64,000 bases of DNA from Actinophytocola algeriensis (GCF_014203735.1 NZ_JACHJQ010000006.1:868479-932478); one strand, 5' to 3'. Numbered from the stretch's first letter, positions 1 to 9,262 are shown. Notes: generated by a model not told the origin, from the letters alone. Translations and numbers: made by a program.

Positions 1-1106
1 CGGTGGTGCTGGAGACGCTCGGCCACGACGTGCTGGCCTACGACGCGGCGGGCACCGACCCGCGTGAGCTGGTCGCGGACTGGGCGGCCCGGTCGAGAGC
101 GGTGACGGTCGACGCCCGCACCAGCTACCACGCGGAGGCTGGCTGGCTGGTGACCGTGGTCGGCGCGCGGGGCAACGACTGGGGCAGGCTCGTCCTGGTC
201 TGCCCGGTGGAGCCGCAGCACCGGCAGGTGGTGATCGCCGAGCGGGCCGCGTCGGCGCTGGCCGTGCACCGGCTGGTGGCCCGCGACCGCGAGAGCCTCG
301 AACGGCACGCGCACCGGACGTTGCTGACGGAGCTGCTGGGTTCGACGACGACCGCGGCGGACATCGCGGCGCGGGCGAGCGCGCTGGGCGTGCCGCTGCA
401 GCGCCGCCAGCTGCTGGGCATCTCGGTCCGGCCATCGACCGCGACCGCCGTCCGCCCCTCGATGGCGACGCAGGAGGTGCTGCGCGACCTGGCAGAAGCG
501 ACGGCGCTCGCGGCACGGCGGGCCAGGGTGGCGGCGCTGGTCGGCGTGGTGGACGACATCAGCGTCCGTGCGCTGTTGTCGCTGACCCCGCAGGCCGACG
601 CGGACGCCGTGCTGCGCAGGCTGTCCAAGGAGATCCACCAGGCGGCGGCCAGCGCGCCGAAGGCGTTGCCGGTGATCGTGGCGGTCGGCACCACGGTCGA
701 GGAGATCTCCGACGCCCGCCGCACGCTGATCGAGGCGGCCCACGTCGCGAAGGCGTCGCTGCGGACCCCCGACGACCGGCAGTACCACCGGCTGGACGAC
801 GTGCGCCTGCGCGGCCTGCTGCACCTGCTCGCCGACGACGACCGGGTCACCGCGTTCGCCGCGCGTGAGCTCGGCCCGCTGCTGAGCCGCGACGCCACCC
901 ACGGCAGCCGGCTACTGGACGCGTTGCGGCACTTCTGTGCCCACGGCGGCAACAAGTCGGCGGCCGCGTCCGCCGCGCACATGTCCCGCACCGCCTACTA
1001 CCAGCAGCTCGCGCGCGTGGAGCAGGTGCTCGGCGTCTCCCTCGACGACCCGGACTCGGTGCTGTCGCTGCACGTCGCGCTGCTGGTGCACGAGATCAAC
1101 GGCTAG
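1..1106 (+). CDS. PucR/CdaR-type transcriptional regulator (5' partial)
   Basis: Only the C-terminal 367 or more residues are present because the gene enters from the left edge. The last ~65 residues form the PucR-type helix-turn-helix (LLDALRHFCAHGGNKSAAAS followed by RTAYYQQLARVEQVLGVSLD), and the middle looks like the GGDEF-like CdaR region. Proteins of this family activate catabolic genes in response to metabolites such as purine breakdown products; the effector here is unknown. The stop TAG overlaps the TAG of the converging SDR gene through a shared CTAG. Confidence 0.85.
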   Translation, partial: VVLETLGHDVLAYDAAGTDPRELVADWAARSRAVTVDARTSYHAEAGWLVTVVGARGNDWGRLVLVCPVEPQHRQVVIAERAASALAVHRLVARDRESLERHAHRTLLTELLGSTTTAADIAARASALGVPLQRRQLLGISVRPSTATAVRPSMATQEVLRDLAEATALAARRARVAALVGVVDDISVRALLSLTPQADADAVLRRLSKEIHQAAASAPKALPVIVAVGTTVEEISDARRTLIEAAHVAKASLRTPDDRQYHRLDDVRLRGLLHLLADDDRVTAFAARELGPLLSRDATHGSRLLDALRHFCAHGGNKSAAASAAHMSRTAYYQQLARVEQVLGVSLDDPDSVLSLHVALLVHEING

Positions 1107-1972
1107 CGCGACCAGCCGGCGACCAGGTTGTCCGCCCACGCGCACAGCAGGGTGCGGACGTCCGGCATCTTCAGGTCGTGGCGGGCGGCGAGCTCGCGCG
1201 CCGACGCGGTCGGGTAGCGGTCGGCCGACAGGAACGACCGCGTCTCCTGGTCGGCTTTTGTGAGCCACGCCGGCAGCCGCCGCACGAGCGGCAGGGGGAC
1301 GCGCAGCCGGGGCACCCGCACGCCAAGGTGGGTCCCGACCAGCGTGAGCAGGTCCGGGAGCAGCGGGGTGTCGTCGTCGAGCAGCCAGTACGCGGCGCCT
1401 GCTGTCGCCGGGTCGGCCGGCACCAGGGTCATGAACTCGGCCAGGTATGTCGCCGCCACCACGGGCACGAAAGCGTTGCTCGGCAAGGCCTTCAGCGAGC
1501 CCTCCCACAGCTGCCGCACGTTCGCCGCCAGGCCGAGCTGCTGGTCGGCGTCCGTGCTGAGCACGCTCGCCGGGTTCACGATCGTCCACGGGACGCCCAG
1601 CTCGCCGGCCCGCGCGCGGAACACCTGGTCCGCCTCGACCTTCGACGCCTCGTACGCACCCAGCGCGCGGTAGCCGGCCTCGGACCGGCCGCTCACGCGG
1701 TAGCCGGACACGTACACGAGCCGCTCCAGCCGGGGCAGTCCCGCCGCGAGCTCCACCACGGCACGGGTGGTGTCCACGTTGCCGCGCCTGGCCTCCGCCG
1801 CCGTCATGCCGAACCGGTACGCACCCGCGCAGTGGTGGACCTCGGTGACGTCGCCGCGTGGTGTCTCGTCCCGCCGCGCCGCCGTCACCCGCACACCAGC
1901 CGCGCCCAGCGCGCGCACCACGTGCCCGCCGACGAAGCCGCTCGCGCCGTACACCAGCGCGTGCCTGGTCAC
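1103..1972 (-). CDS. NAD(P)-dependent epimerase/dehydratase (extended SDR)
   Basis: A 289-residue extended short-chain dehydrogenase. The N-terminal GASGFVGGHV is the Rossmann dinucleotide-binding motif, and a YEASK tetrad segment sits near residue 140. I chose the GTG at 1972 because it overlaps the stop of the upstream TetR gene as GTGA and begins four codons before the Rossmann strand; a longer reading frame adds 60 residues of GC-rich nonsense. The enzyme probably reduces or epimerises a ketone or sugar-like substrate, not identifiable from sequence. It is translationally coupled to the TetR gene and so probably under its control. Confidence 0.8.
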   Translation of the reverse strand: MTRHALVYGASGFVGGHVVRALGAAGVRVTAARRDETPRGDVTEVHHCAGAYRFGMTAAEARRGNVDTTRAVVELAAGLPRLERLVYVSGYRVSGRSEAGYRALGAYEASKVEADQVFRARAGELGVPWTIVNPASVLSTDADQQLGLAANVRQLWEGSLKALPSNAFVPVVAATYLAEFMTLVPADPATAGAAYWLLDDDTPLLPDLLTLVGTHLGVRVPRLRVPLPLVRRLPAWLTKADQETRSFLSADRYPTASARELAARHDLKMPDVRTLLCAWADNLVAGWSR

Positions 1973-2535
1973 GGGCCGTCCAGCAGCGGGACGAGGGCGT
2001 CGGCCGCGCAGCGCAGCGGTGTCACCGACCGCTGGGCGCGGGACATGATCACCGCGCCCTCGATCATGCTGACCGTGGCCGTCGCGAGCGAGCGAGCCTC
2101 CCCGTCGGCACGGCCGTGCGCGACGAGGTGCACGGCCAGCGGCGCGACCCACGACTCGAACGCGTCCGCGCAGGCCGCGCGCAGCCGGTCGCTCTCCGCG
2201 CCCATCTCGAGGGTCACCACCGAAACCGGGCAGCCGAGCTGGAAGTCGCCCTCCTCGAGCAGCCGCGCCAGCGCGTCCAGCACGCGACGGATCACCTGAC
2301 CGGGAGTACCCTCGGCCGCGACGATCGTGCGGAACCGCTCGGCGGCCAGCTCGACGGCCTTCTCCCCCAGCGCCTCCTTACCACCGGGGAAGTGGAAGTA
2401 CAGCGATCCCTTCGGCGCGCTCGCGTGGGCGACGACGGTGTTCAGGCCGGTGCCGCTGTACCCGCGGGTCTGGATCAGCTCGAGCATCGACTCCACCAGC
2501 CGTGCGCTGGTCCGGGCACCCTTGGTGTCTGCCAT
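1969..2535 (-). CDS. TetR/AcrR family repressor
   Basis: 188 residues from ATG at 2535 (MADTKGARTSARLVESM). The N-terminal helix-turn-helix is clear (GYSGTGLNTVVAHASAPKGS, then LYFHFPGGKEALG). The C-terminal two-thirds is the variable ligand domain. The gene is first in a two-gene operon with the SDR downstream (GTGA overlap) and is divergent from the Nudix gene. A perfect inverted repeat just upstream (2545-2558) is the likely operator, so it probably represses itself and the SDR and may affect the Nudix gene. Ligand unknown. Confidence 0.88.
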   Translation of the reverse strand: MADTKGARTSARLVESMLELIQTRGYSGTGLNTVVAHASAPKGSLYFHFPGGKEALGEKAVELAAERFRTIVAAEGTPGQVIRRVLDALARLLEEGDFQLGCPVSVVTLEMGAESDRLRAACADAFESWVAPLAVHLVAHGRADGEARSLATATVSMIEGAVIMSRAQRSVTPLRCAADALVPLLDGP

Positions 2536-2544
2536 ACGACCAGA

Positions 2545-2558
2545 ATAGACCAGTCTAT
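2545..2558. promoter_or_regulatory. Probable TetR operator between divergent genes
   Basis: Perfect 6-bp inverted repeat ATAGAC-CA-GTCTAT, in an AT-rich patch 10 bp upstream of the TetR start codon and 30 bp upstream of the Nudix start. Its position over the divergent promoter region fits autoregulation by the TetR protein. Confidence 0.6.
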
Positions 2559-2588
2559 ATATTCTGACCAGAGGGCGAGCTACGTACC

Positions 2589-3422
2589 ATGGGCGACATG
2601 TTGCGGGAGGGCGACGAGTTCGTCCAATGTGGACAGGGACACCGGCACTGGGGCAAGTTCGGCGCCGCGGGCCTGCTCGTCCACCACGACGGCGCGGTGC
2701 TGCTCCAGCAGCGGTCCGCGATGTCGCTCGGCCCCGAGACCTGGGGGCTGTTCGGCGGTGCCCGCGACCGGGACGAGGCACCCGTCACCACCGCGCTCCG
2801 CGAGACCGCCGAGGAGTCCACTCTGGACGTGACCGCGGTGCGGCCGCACGGGGTACTGCGGGAGGACCACGGCGGCTGGTACTACGACACCGTCGTCGGC
2901 GACCTGGCCGAGCGCCAGGACGTCGGGCCCCGCGACTGGGAGTCCAAGGACGCCCGCTGGGTGCCCGCCGACGAGGTCGAGGACTACGACCTCTTCCCCC
3001 CGTTCGCCGCGTCCTGGCCACGGGTGCGCGAGGCCATGCGCAGGGCCGTCCTCATCGTCGACACCGCGAACGTCATGGGCTCGCGCAACGACGGCTGGTG
3101 GCGGGACCGGTACGGCGCGGCGACCCGGCTGCGCGACCAGATCGACAAGCTAGAAGGCGTGCCGCTGCCCCCGTTCGACGTGGCGTTCCCCGAACTGGTC
3201 ATGGTCGTGGAGGGCAAGGCGAAGGAGGTCGGTGACGCCGAGCACGTGCGGACCGTCCGCGCAGAGCACGACGGCGACGACACGATCGTCGAGACCGTCG
3301 CACTGCTCACCGCGCCGAGCGTCGACGTCCACGTCGTGACCGCCGACCGGGAGCTGAAACGGCGCTGTGCGGCGGAAGGCGCGCACACGCTCGGCCCGAG
3401 GTGGCTGCTGAACCAGCTCTAG
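2589..3422 (+). CDS. Nudix hydrolase fused to a NYN/PIN-like C-terminal domain
   Basis: 277 residues. Residues ~15-150 are a Nudix domain with a full Nudix box (G-x5-E-x7-RETAEES) that would bind Mg2+ and cleave an X-linked nucleoside diphosphate. From about residue 152 a second domain begins (VLIVDTANVMGSRNDGWWRD), with acidic residues and a late VHVVTADRELKRRC strand; this looks like the short actinobacterial proteins often labelled NTP pyrophosphohydrolase, with a NYN/PIN-like fold as my inference. The fusion suggests nucleotide or RNA-end housekeeping. Its TAG stop lies inside the end of a repeat element (3419-3872), so the insertion may have reset the stop. Confidence 0.8.
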   Translation: MGDMLREGDEFVQCGQGHRHWGKFGAAGLLVHHDGAVLLQQRSAMSLGPETWGLFGGARDRDEAPVTTALRETAEESTLDVTAVRPHGVLREDHGGWYYDTVVGDLAERQDVGPRDWESKDARWVPADEVEDYDLFPPFAASWPRVREAMRRAVLIVDTANVMGSRNDGWWRDRYGAATRLRDQIDKLEGVPLPPFDVAFPELVMVVEGKAKEVGDAEHVRTVRAEHDGDDTIVETVALLTAPSVDVHVVTADRELKRRCAAEGAHTLGPRWLLNQL

Positions 3423-3872
3423 TGCTGTGTCCTCGTTCGTTGGCCGGGTTGGGGTCGGTCTTGGTGGGGGTTGTCCTCGCCGGAGGTTCTGCACGGGGTG
3501 CTTTTGTCCTCGCCGGACGGGCCTCCTCGCCGGAGAGGCAGGTCTCCGGGATGGCCTCGCGGTTTGGCATCTTCGGTTCTTTGGCAGGGACTCTGTGAGG
3601 TGGTCTGCCTCGGATGTGGTGCGGGGCTTGCGCCCCCCGGCGCCCTCCCACCCTCACGACGTCCGCCGTGCTGTGAAAGGCGCGTTCACGGCGTTGGCCA
3701 CGCTGCGAAAGGCGCTTTCAGGACACTCAACGCCCTCAACGCGCCTTTCACAACACCGGCCATGTCCCGAACGCGCCTTTTCACGGCACACCAGCCCACC
3801 CGGCACGGCGATCACCGTGGCTTGGCCGGACCCGCCGCGGGACCCGGCAAACGCTGGTGGACACAGCACTAG
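3419..3872. repeat. MITE-like element A with terminal inverted repeats
   Basis: A 454-bp non-coding element bounded by 14-bp inverted ends (CTAGTGCTGTGTCC at 3419-3432, its complement at 3859-3872). It carries internal hairpin-forming modules such as GAAAGGCGCTTTC. The right arm is clearly similar, in inverted orientation, to the left arm of element B (19184-19437); the other arms share the CTCCTCGCCGGAG and CTCCGGGATGGC segments. No transposase is encoded. The left CTAG supplies the stop codon of the Nudix gene. Confidence 0.8.
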
Positions 3873-3970
3873 CCGCCTCCGCGACCCACCTAGACGAGTA
3901 AGTCCTAAGTCTGGGTGGTGTCTGGAGACGGACGAAGGGTGTTCAAGATCAGTTTGCCGGATGGGCCAGG

Positions 3971-4228
3971 TATGGCTACTGCTCCAGCCACTCCCGGCAC
4001 CAGCTCAAACCCGTCCGGCAACTCATCGAATCCGTCAACGACACACTGGAAGGCCAACTCGACCTCGAACTCCACGGCGGACGCACCATCGACGGCGTCA
4101 CCGCCCGCATCGCCCAACGCATCCTCGCGCTCACCGCCGCCATCTGGCACAACCGCGCCACCGAACAACCCACCACCCGATCACTGATCGCCTACGACCA
4201 CCGATTCAACGCGGACTTGCTCGTCTAG
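3971..4228 (+). pseudogene. C-terminal remnant of an IS982/IS4-like transposase
   Basis: Open frame of ~85 codons without a start, ending at TAG 4226-4228. It reads as the tail of an actinobacterial DDE transposase: LKPVRQLIESVNDTLEGQLD, then HGGRTIDGVTARIAQRILAL, then AAIWHNRATEQPTTRSLIAY, DHRFNADLLV. The 5' two-thirds is missing; upstream there are ~100 bp without recognisable coding. The remnant runs tail-to-tail into the ADP-ribosylglycohydrolase gene, sharing CTAG. Family assignment is from memory of similar tails. Confidence 0.7.
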
Positions 4229-5354
4229 ACGCGCTCGTACCTGGCGTCGCCGAGGGTGAGGATCGTGGTGCGTTCGCCGGTGGCGGTCGTGCCGGGGCCG
4301 ACGCGGACCGCGCGTACCTCGTCATCGACGCGGACCTCGCCGGGAGCGGTCAACACCCACCGGAACGGGGTCCTCATCTCGTCGCCGATCTGCTCCCACA
4401 GGTGGAGCCCGGTGCCGTCGGCCGCGAACGTCACCGACTGCTCCTCCATGGCGCCCAGGTGGAGGGCGCCATCCGACCACGTGCCAACCAGTTCGGCCCG
4501 GTCGCGCACCGGCGGCGACATGGCCGACAGCAGCCGCCGGTCCAGGTCGTACAGGTACGCGAAGCCGTACGGTCCGCGCTCCAGGTTCCGGATCAGCGCC
4601 ATGGGCAGGTCGTCGGCCACCTCCGGCGACCGCGCCGCCGCCGCCAGCGCGATGGTCGCGACCGTGTCCACGTCACCGGTGAACGCCACGCACTCCCGCA
4701 GCAGCTCCCGCATGGACGTCGCCGGGGCGAGTGCCGTCAGCGCGGCCCGCACGGCCATCTCCCCCCTCGGGCCGACCTTGCCCGACCACGGCCGGGTCCA
4801 GTCCACTCCGGTCCGGTCGGAGATCCACGCGGCCACTGAGGACAGTGGGCCCATTTCGTGGTGGCAGTAGTGCACGGCGAGCGCCGCCGCCTCGGCCGAC
4901 GCGATCCCGCCCGGGTGTCGTGGGTGACCCGCGCCTGCGCGGCCGCGTACTCCCGGACGAGGTCCACCGTCGGCAGCAGGCCCACGGGCGACACCCGCAT
5001 GGCGGCGCCGCTCTTGTCGCTGTCCGGCCGGATGCCGGCGAGGAAGTCCGGTCCGGTGCGCGTCACCTGCAGGAACCCCTGGAACCTCGACGCGTACCCG
5101 ACGCGCGGGTCGCGCTGGAAGACCTCGACGAACTTCGACGCGACCGTCAGCGGTGTCCACTCGGCACCCTCGACGAGCAGCTCGGCCAGGGCGAGCGTCA
5201 TCTGCGTGTCGTCGGTGTAGTCGCCGGGCGCGATGCCCGCGTGCGTCGGGTGGCGGCAGTAGTCGGTGACGTCGTTGTGTTCGGCCACCACCGGCGCGGG
5301 CGCGTACTCGAACGCCGCCCCGTACGCGTCCCCGACCGCGAGCTCCACCAGCAC
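4225..5354 (-). pseudogene. ADP-ribosylglycohydrolase family gene with one frameshift
   Basis: The reading frame from GTG 5354 encodes the N-terminal half of an ADP-ribosylglycohydrolase (ELAVGDAYGAAFEYAP, then GDYTDDTQMTLALAELLVEG with the metal-binding TDDT). After VTHDT the frame is lost, and the rest continues in another frame (PGGIASAEAAALAVHYCHHE, then FTGDVDTVATIALAAAA with the second GDxD metal motif). One extra G in the GGG run at 4913-4915 would restore a single ~375-residue protein. The last ~75 residues form a small beta-rich tail. The gene would remove ADP-ribose from a target. It is either a recent pseudogene or a sequencing error. Confidence 0.8.
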
Positions 5355-5431
5355 GCCGACACGGTACCGATCCGCCCCGCCCGGTCCTCACCGGCAAGCC
5401 CGGCCGCGCCCGTTCCTGGTATGACATCTCC

Positions 5432-6226
5432 ATGACCACTCTCGGGTTCGTGTTGCGTCCGCAGTTCCCGCCGGAACGGTTCGAGTCGGTGATCAGGACC
5501 GCGGACGAGGCGGGCCTCGAGGAGCTGTGGCTCTGGGAGGACTGCTTCTTCGAAAGCGGCATCGCGCCGGCCGCGGCCGCGCTCGCGTGGACGACGAACG
5601 TGCGCATCGGCATCGGCCTGCTGCCGGTGCCGCTCCGCAACGTGGCCCTGTCCACGATGGAGGTCGCGACGATCGAGCGCATGTTCCCCGGCCGGGCCAT
5701 GATCGCGTGGGGGCACGGTGCGCAGAAGTGGATGGGCCAGGCAGGCGCGCGGGTCGAGTCGCCGCTGACGCTGCTGCGCGAGTACCTGACGGCGTTGCGG
5801 CGGCTGCTCGACGGCGAGGAGGTCACCGTGGACGGCCGGTACGTCAAGCTCGACGCGGTCCAGCTGACCTGGCCGGCGTCGGCGAAGATCTACGCGGGCG
5901 CCATCGGCCCGAAGTCCGTCGCGCTGTGCGGTGAGCTGGCCGACGGCGTGATCATCGAGGCCCGTGCGGGTGTGGACGGCGTGCGCCGGGCGCGGGAGCT
6001 GGTCGGCGACACACCCATCACCGTCTACATCCGCGCCGCGATCGGCGACGGCGCGCAGGAGCGGATCGACCGCGAGAAGACCGACGAGTTCGGCGTCGCG
6101 GGCGACGACATCCCGGTGATGATCGAGCGGCTCGCCGAGGCCGGCGCGAACGCCGTGATCCTGCAGCCGACGGCGGACGAGCCCGACCTGGAAGGGCTCG
6201 TCCGGTACACCGCGTCGCTCAGGTGA
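5432..6226 (+). CDS. LLM class (F420-type) oxidoreductase
   Basis: 264 residues with a luciferase-like monooxygenase fold. Typical strands are seen: GFVLRPQFPPERFESVIRTA at the start, WTTNVRIGIGLLPVPLRN near residue 55, and SAKIYAGAIGPKSVALCGEL near 150. This short form resembles actinobacterial F420-dependent oxidoreductases that reduce or oxidise small alcohols and imines; the substrate is unknown. It is divergent from the ADP-ribosylglycohydrolase gene and converges with a broken hypothetical gene. Confidence 0.8.
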   Translation: MTTLGFVLRPQFPPERFESVIRTADEAGLEELWLWEDCFFESGIAPAAAALAWTTNVRIGIGLLPVPLRNVALSTMEVATIERMFPGRAMIAWGHGAQKWMGQAGARVESPLTLLREYLTALRRLLDGEEVTVDGRYVKLDAVQLTWPASAKIYAGAIGPKSVALCGELADGVIIEARAGVDGVRRARELVGDTPITVYIRAAIGDGAQERIDREKTDEFGVAGDDIPVMIERLAEAGANAVILQPTADEPDLEGLVRYTASLR

Positions 6227-6794
6227 TCGTCACGCGCGTCCGTGGCCCCGCCCGCGACGGGCGTGAGGTCGGCGGTCGCGTGGAACTCGCCGACGCCGAT
6301 CGGCACGTTGCCCACGTTGAACGCCTTGAGCCCCAGGAAGTCCTGCGCCTCGAAGTACACGGCGGGCTCGTCCTCGGTCATCCAGCGCGCCTCCGGACCC
6401 TGCTCGACGTACGTGTGGGGCTGGGTGGCCCCACACGGTCGCAGCTGCTGCAGGTACTCGACCCAGCCGTCGACGCTCTCGTCGCCGTGCCGCAGCGTCG
6501 GCTCGTCGGTCTCGGGTGGCGGCTCCTCCCGCTTCTCCTGCGGCACGACCGGCCCGCCGCCCTCCCGACACGTCGCCGGTGTTGTCGCCGCCGCCGGGTT
6601 GTTCCAGTGCAGCAGTACGTGGGCGTGCTCGGGTGCGCCGATGGCGTAGCAGCCGTCCTTGCCCGGCTCGTCCCCAGTCGCCGGGGGCCTCGCGCAGCTC
6701 CTCCATGAAGACGAGCGCGTGCTGCGTGCGGTTGACGACCGTGACCGCTGTCGAGTGACGCGCGCTTCCGGGCGTTCTTTTGGGGCAGAGTCAC
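6219..6794 (-). pseudogene. Frameshifted conserved-looking hypothetical gene
   Basis: Protein-like sequence runs across several frames on the minus strand. One frame gives TAVTVVNRTQHALVF and MEELREAPGDW (ATG at 6706); a second gives KDGCYAIGAPEHAHVLLHWN, then GDESVDGWVEYLQQLRPCGA, YFEAQDFLGLKAFNVGNVPI and GVGEFHATADLTP. One extra C in the CCCC run at 6672-6675 (plus strand) would join the two. The N-terminus (possible GTG at 6794) and the C-terminus (stops at 6219 or 6230) are uncertain and may need further shifts. Function unknown. It converges on the LLM gene and is divergent from the NCS1 transporter. Confidence 0.5.
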
Positions 6795-6884
6795 GGCGCG
6801 CAACTGACAAAGTGCGCACCGACGGCGCCAACGGTGTACACAGTGACACTGCCTCGGGAGATCGTCGCGCCCCACGATCCCAAG

Positions 6885-8426
6885 ATGGCACCAACGACCA
6901 CCAGCGCCGACGGACAGGTCGACTTGGCCGACCACTCGGCCATCGCGGACAGCCGCTTCTACAACCCCGAGCTCGCCCCAGTGCCGGTGGCGCAGCGCAC
7001 CTGGACCACGTACAACTACTTCGCGCTCTGGATGGGGATGGCGCACAACATCCCCAGCTACCTGCTCGCGTCCGGGCTCATCGCGCTCGGCATGGACTGG
7101 GTACAGGCGCTGCTCACGATCACGCTCGGCAACATCATCGTGCTGATCCCGATGCTGCTGAACAGCCACGCTGGCACGCGCTACGGCATCCCGTTCCCCG
7201 TGTTCGCGCGGGCGTTCTACGGGGTGCGCGGGGCCAACCTGGCGGCACTGCTCAGAGCGTTCATCGCGTGCGGGTGGTTCGGCATCCAGACGTGGGTGGG
7301 CGGCCATGCGATTTATGTGATCGTCGGCAAGCTCGTCGGCGACAGCTGGCTCGAGGCGTCGGCGGTCGGAGGGCAGCCGATCACGCTGTGGCTGTCGTTC
7401 GCGGTGTTCTGGGTGATCCAGATGCTGATCATCTGGCGCGGCATGGAGGCCGTGCGCCGGTTCGAGAACTGGACGGCCCCGCTGGTGTCCGTCGGCTTCC
7501 TGATCCTGCTCGCGTACGTGCTGATCAAGGCGGGTGGCTTCGGCCCGATCCTGTCCCAGCCCTCGCAGCTCGGGTGGGGAGCGGACTTCTGGAAGGTGTT
7601 CGCGCCGTCGCTCATGGGCATGATCGCCTTCTGGGCGACGCTGTCGCTGAACATGCCGGACTTCACCCGTTTCGGCGGGTCGCAGCGCAAGCAGATCCGC
7701 GGGCAGATCCTGGGTCTGCCGACCACGATGACGTTCATCGCGATCGTCGCGATCCTGACCACGTCGGGCGGCGCGGTGCTGTTCGGCGAGGTGATCTGGG
7801 ACCCGGCGACGCTCGCGGCGCGGTTCTCGTCCCCGGTCGTCGTGGTGGTGGCGCTCTTCTGCCTCGTGCTGGCCACGATCTCGGCGAACCTCGCGGCCAA
7901 CGTCGTGAGCCCGTCGTACGACTTCTCGAACGCGTTCCCGAAGAAGATCAGCTTCGCGCTCGGCGGGCTGATCACCGGCGTCATCGGCGTCATCATCCAG
8001 CCGTGGCGGCTGCTCGCCAACGCCGACGTGTACATCAACGGCTGGCTCGGGTTCTACGGCGGCGTGCTCGGCGCGGTCGCCGGTGTCCTCGCCGCCGGGT
8101 ACTGGGTGCGGGCGCGCACCCACCTGGCGCTGGAGGACCTCTACTCCGAGCGCGGGCGGTACTGGTTCTCTGGCGGGTGGAACATCCCCGCGCTGGTGGC
8201 GACCCTGGTGGGTGCCGTGCTGGCGGTGGGCGGCGCGCACAGCGCGTCGGGCAACCCGTTCCCTTCGGACGGGCTGATCCCGTTCCTGAAGGGTTTCTAC
8301 AACTACAGCTGGGTCGTCGGTTTGGTGGCAGCATCGATCGTGTACCTGCTGCTGACCGCGCGGAGCACCACGCGGGAAAGTGCACCGGCGACCGAGCCGG
8401 TGACGGAAGGAGAGGCAGTTGTCTGA
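6885..8426 (+). CDS. NCS1 family nucleobase:cation symporter
   Basis: 513 residues with about 12 hydrophobic segments. The N-terminal consensus of the cytosine/purine/uracil/allantoin permease family is present (DSRFYNPELAPVPVAQRTW, then TTYNYFALWMGMAHNIPSYL), and LSLNMPDFTRF marks the ligand-binding helix 6 region. It should import uracil, hydantoin or a related compound across the membrane. I chose ATG 6885; an in-frame GTG at 6843 is an alternative and neither has a strong ribosome site. The end overlaps the next gene by 8 bp, making it the first gene of a pyrimidine catabolic operon. Confidence 0.9.
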   Translation: MAPTTTSADGQVDLADHSAIADSRFYNPELAPVPVAQRTWTTYNYFALWMGMAHNIPSYLLASGLIALGMDWVQALLTITLGNIIVLIPMLLNSHAGTRYGIPFPVFARAFYGVRGANLAALLRAFIACGWFGIQTWVGGHAIYVIVGKLVGDSWLEASAVGGQPITLWLSFAVFWVIQMLIIWRGMEAVRRFENWTAPLVSVGFLILLAYVLIKAGGFGPILSQPSQLGWGADFWKVFAPSLMGMIAFWATLSLNMPDFTRFGGSQRKQIRGQILGLPTTMTFIAIVAILTTSGGAVLFGEVIWDPATLAARFSSPVVVVVALFCLVLATISANLAANVVSPSYDFSNAFPKKISFALGGLITGVIGVIIQPWRLLANADVYINGWLGFYGGVLGAVAGVLAAGYWVRARTHLALEDLYSERGRYWFSGGWNIPALVATLVGAVLAVGGAHSASGNPFPSDGLIPFLKGFYNYSWVVGLVAASIVYLLLTARSTTRESAPATEPVTEGEAVV

Positions 8427-9261
8427 GATCGTCAGGGCGGCACTGGTCCAGCAGAAGTGGACCGGTGACAAGGAGTCGATGATCGCGAACGCGGTCGCGC
8501 ACATCGGTACCGCGGCCTCGCAGGGCGCGCAGGTCGTGTGCCTGCAGGAGCTGTTCTACGGGCCGTACTTCTGCCAGGTGCAGGACGCCGACTACTACTC
8601 CTACACCGAGCAGATCCCGGACGGGCCGACCACACAGCTCATGTGCGAGCTGGCCGACCAGCACAACGTGGTGCTGGTCGTGCCGATGTACGAGCAGGAG
8701 CAGCCGGGTGTCTACTACAACACCGCGGCCGTGATCGACGCCGACGGGACCTACCTCGGCAAACACCGCAAGAACCACATCCCGCAGGTCAAGGGGTTCT
8801 GGGAGAAGTTCTACTTCCGGCCCGGCAACCTCGGCTACCCCGTGTTCGACACCGCCGTCGGCAAGATCGGCGTGTACATCTGCTACGAGCGGCACTTCCC
8901 GGAGGGCTGGCGCGCGCTCGGGCTGGGTGGGGCGCGGATCGTGTTCAACCCGTCGGCGACCTCGCGCGGGCTGTCGGAGTACCTGTGGCGCCTCGAGCAG
9001 CCCGCCGCGGCGGTGGCGAACGAGTACTTCGTCGGGACCATCAACCGGGTGGGCGTGGAACCGTTGGGTGACAACGACTTCTACGGACAGTCGTACTTCG
9101 CGGACCCGCGTGGTCAGGTAGTGGGCGAGACCGCCACCGACACGGAGGAAGAGGTCATCGTGCGTGACCTCGACATGGGGCTGCTCACCGAGGTGCGCGA
9201 CCTGTGGCAGTTCTACCGCGACCGCAGGCCGGACACGTACGACTCGCTGACCGGGGCGTGA
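8419..9261 (+). CDS. Beta-ureidopropionase / N-carbamoyl amidohydrolase
   Basis: 280 residues of the nitrilase superfamily. The catalytic triad is visible: Glu in LQELFYG (~43), Lys in HRKNHIP (~118) and Cys in YICYERHFPEGW (~155). The enzyme hydrolyses N-carbamoyl-beta-alanine to beta-alanine, CO2 and ammonia, the last step of reductive pyrimidine breakdown. The start is TTG at 8419, preceded by GGAAGGAGAGG; it overlaps the transporter stop by 8 bp, indicating coupled translation. One base separates its stop from the dihydropyrimidinase start. Confidence 0.9.
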   Translation: MSEIVRAALVQQKWTGDKESMIANAVAHIGTAASQGAQVVCLQELFYGPYFCQVQDADYYSYTEQIPDGPTTQLMCELADQHNVVLVVPMYEQEQPGVYYNTAAVIDADGTYLGKHRKNHIPQVKGFWEKFYFRPGNLGYPVFDTAVGKIGVYICYERHFPEGWRALGLGGARIVFNPSATSRGLSEYLWRLEQPAAAVANEYFVGTINRVGVEPLGDNDFYGQSYFADPRGQVVGETATDTEEEVIVRDLDMGLLTEVRDLWQFYRDRRPDTYDSLTGA

Positions 9262-9262
9262 G

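Noticed and set aside
3423..4839. Long plus-strand frame of 470 codons through repeat element A and the glycohydrolase
   Set aside because: It crosses a non-coding repeat and reads antisense to a real gene; composition is Arg/Pro/His-rich.
6378..8504. A 708-codon minus-strand frame across the NCS1 transporter
   Set aside because: Composition (Arg/Asp/His-rich, no domains) is that of an antisense shadow; the plus-strand transporter explains the conservation.
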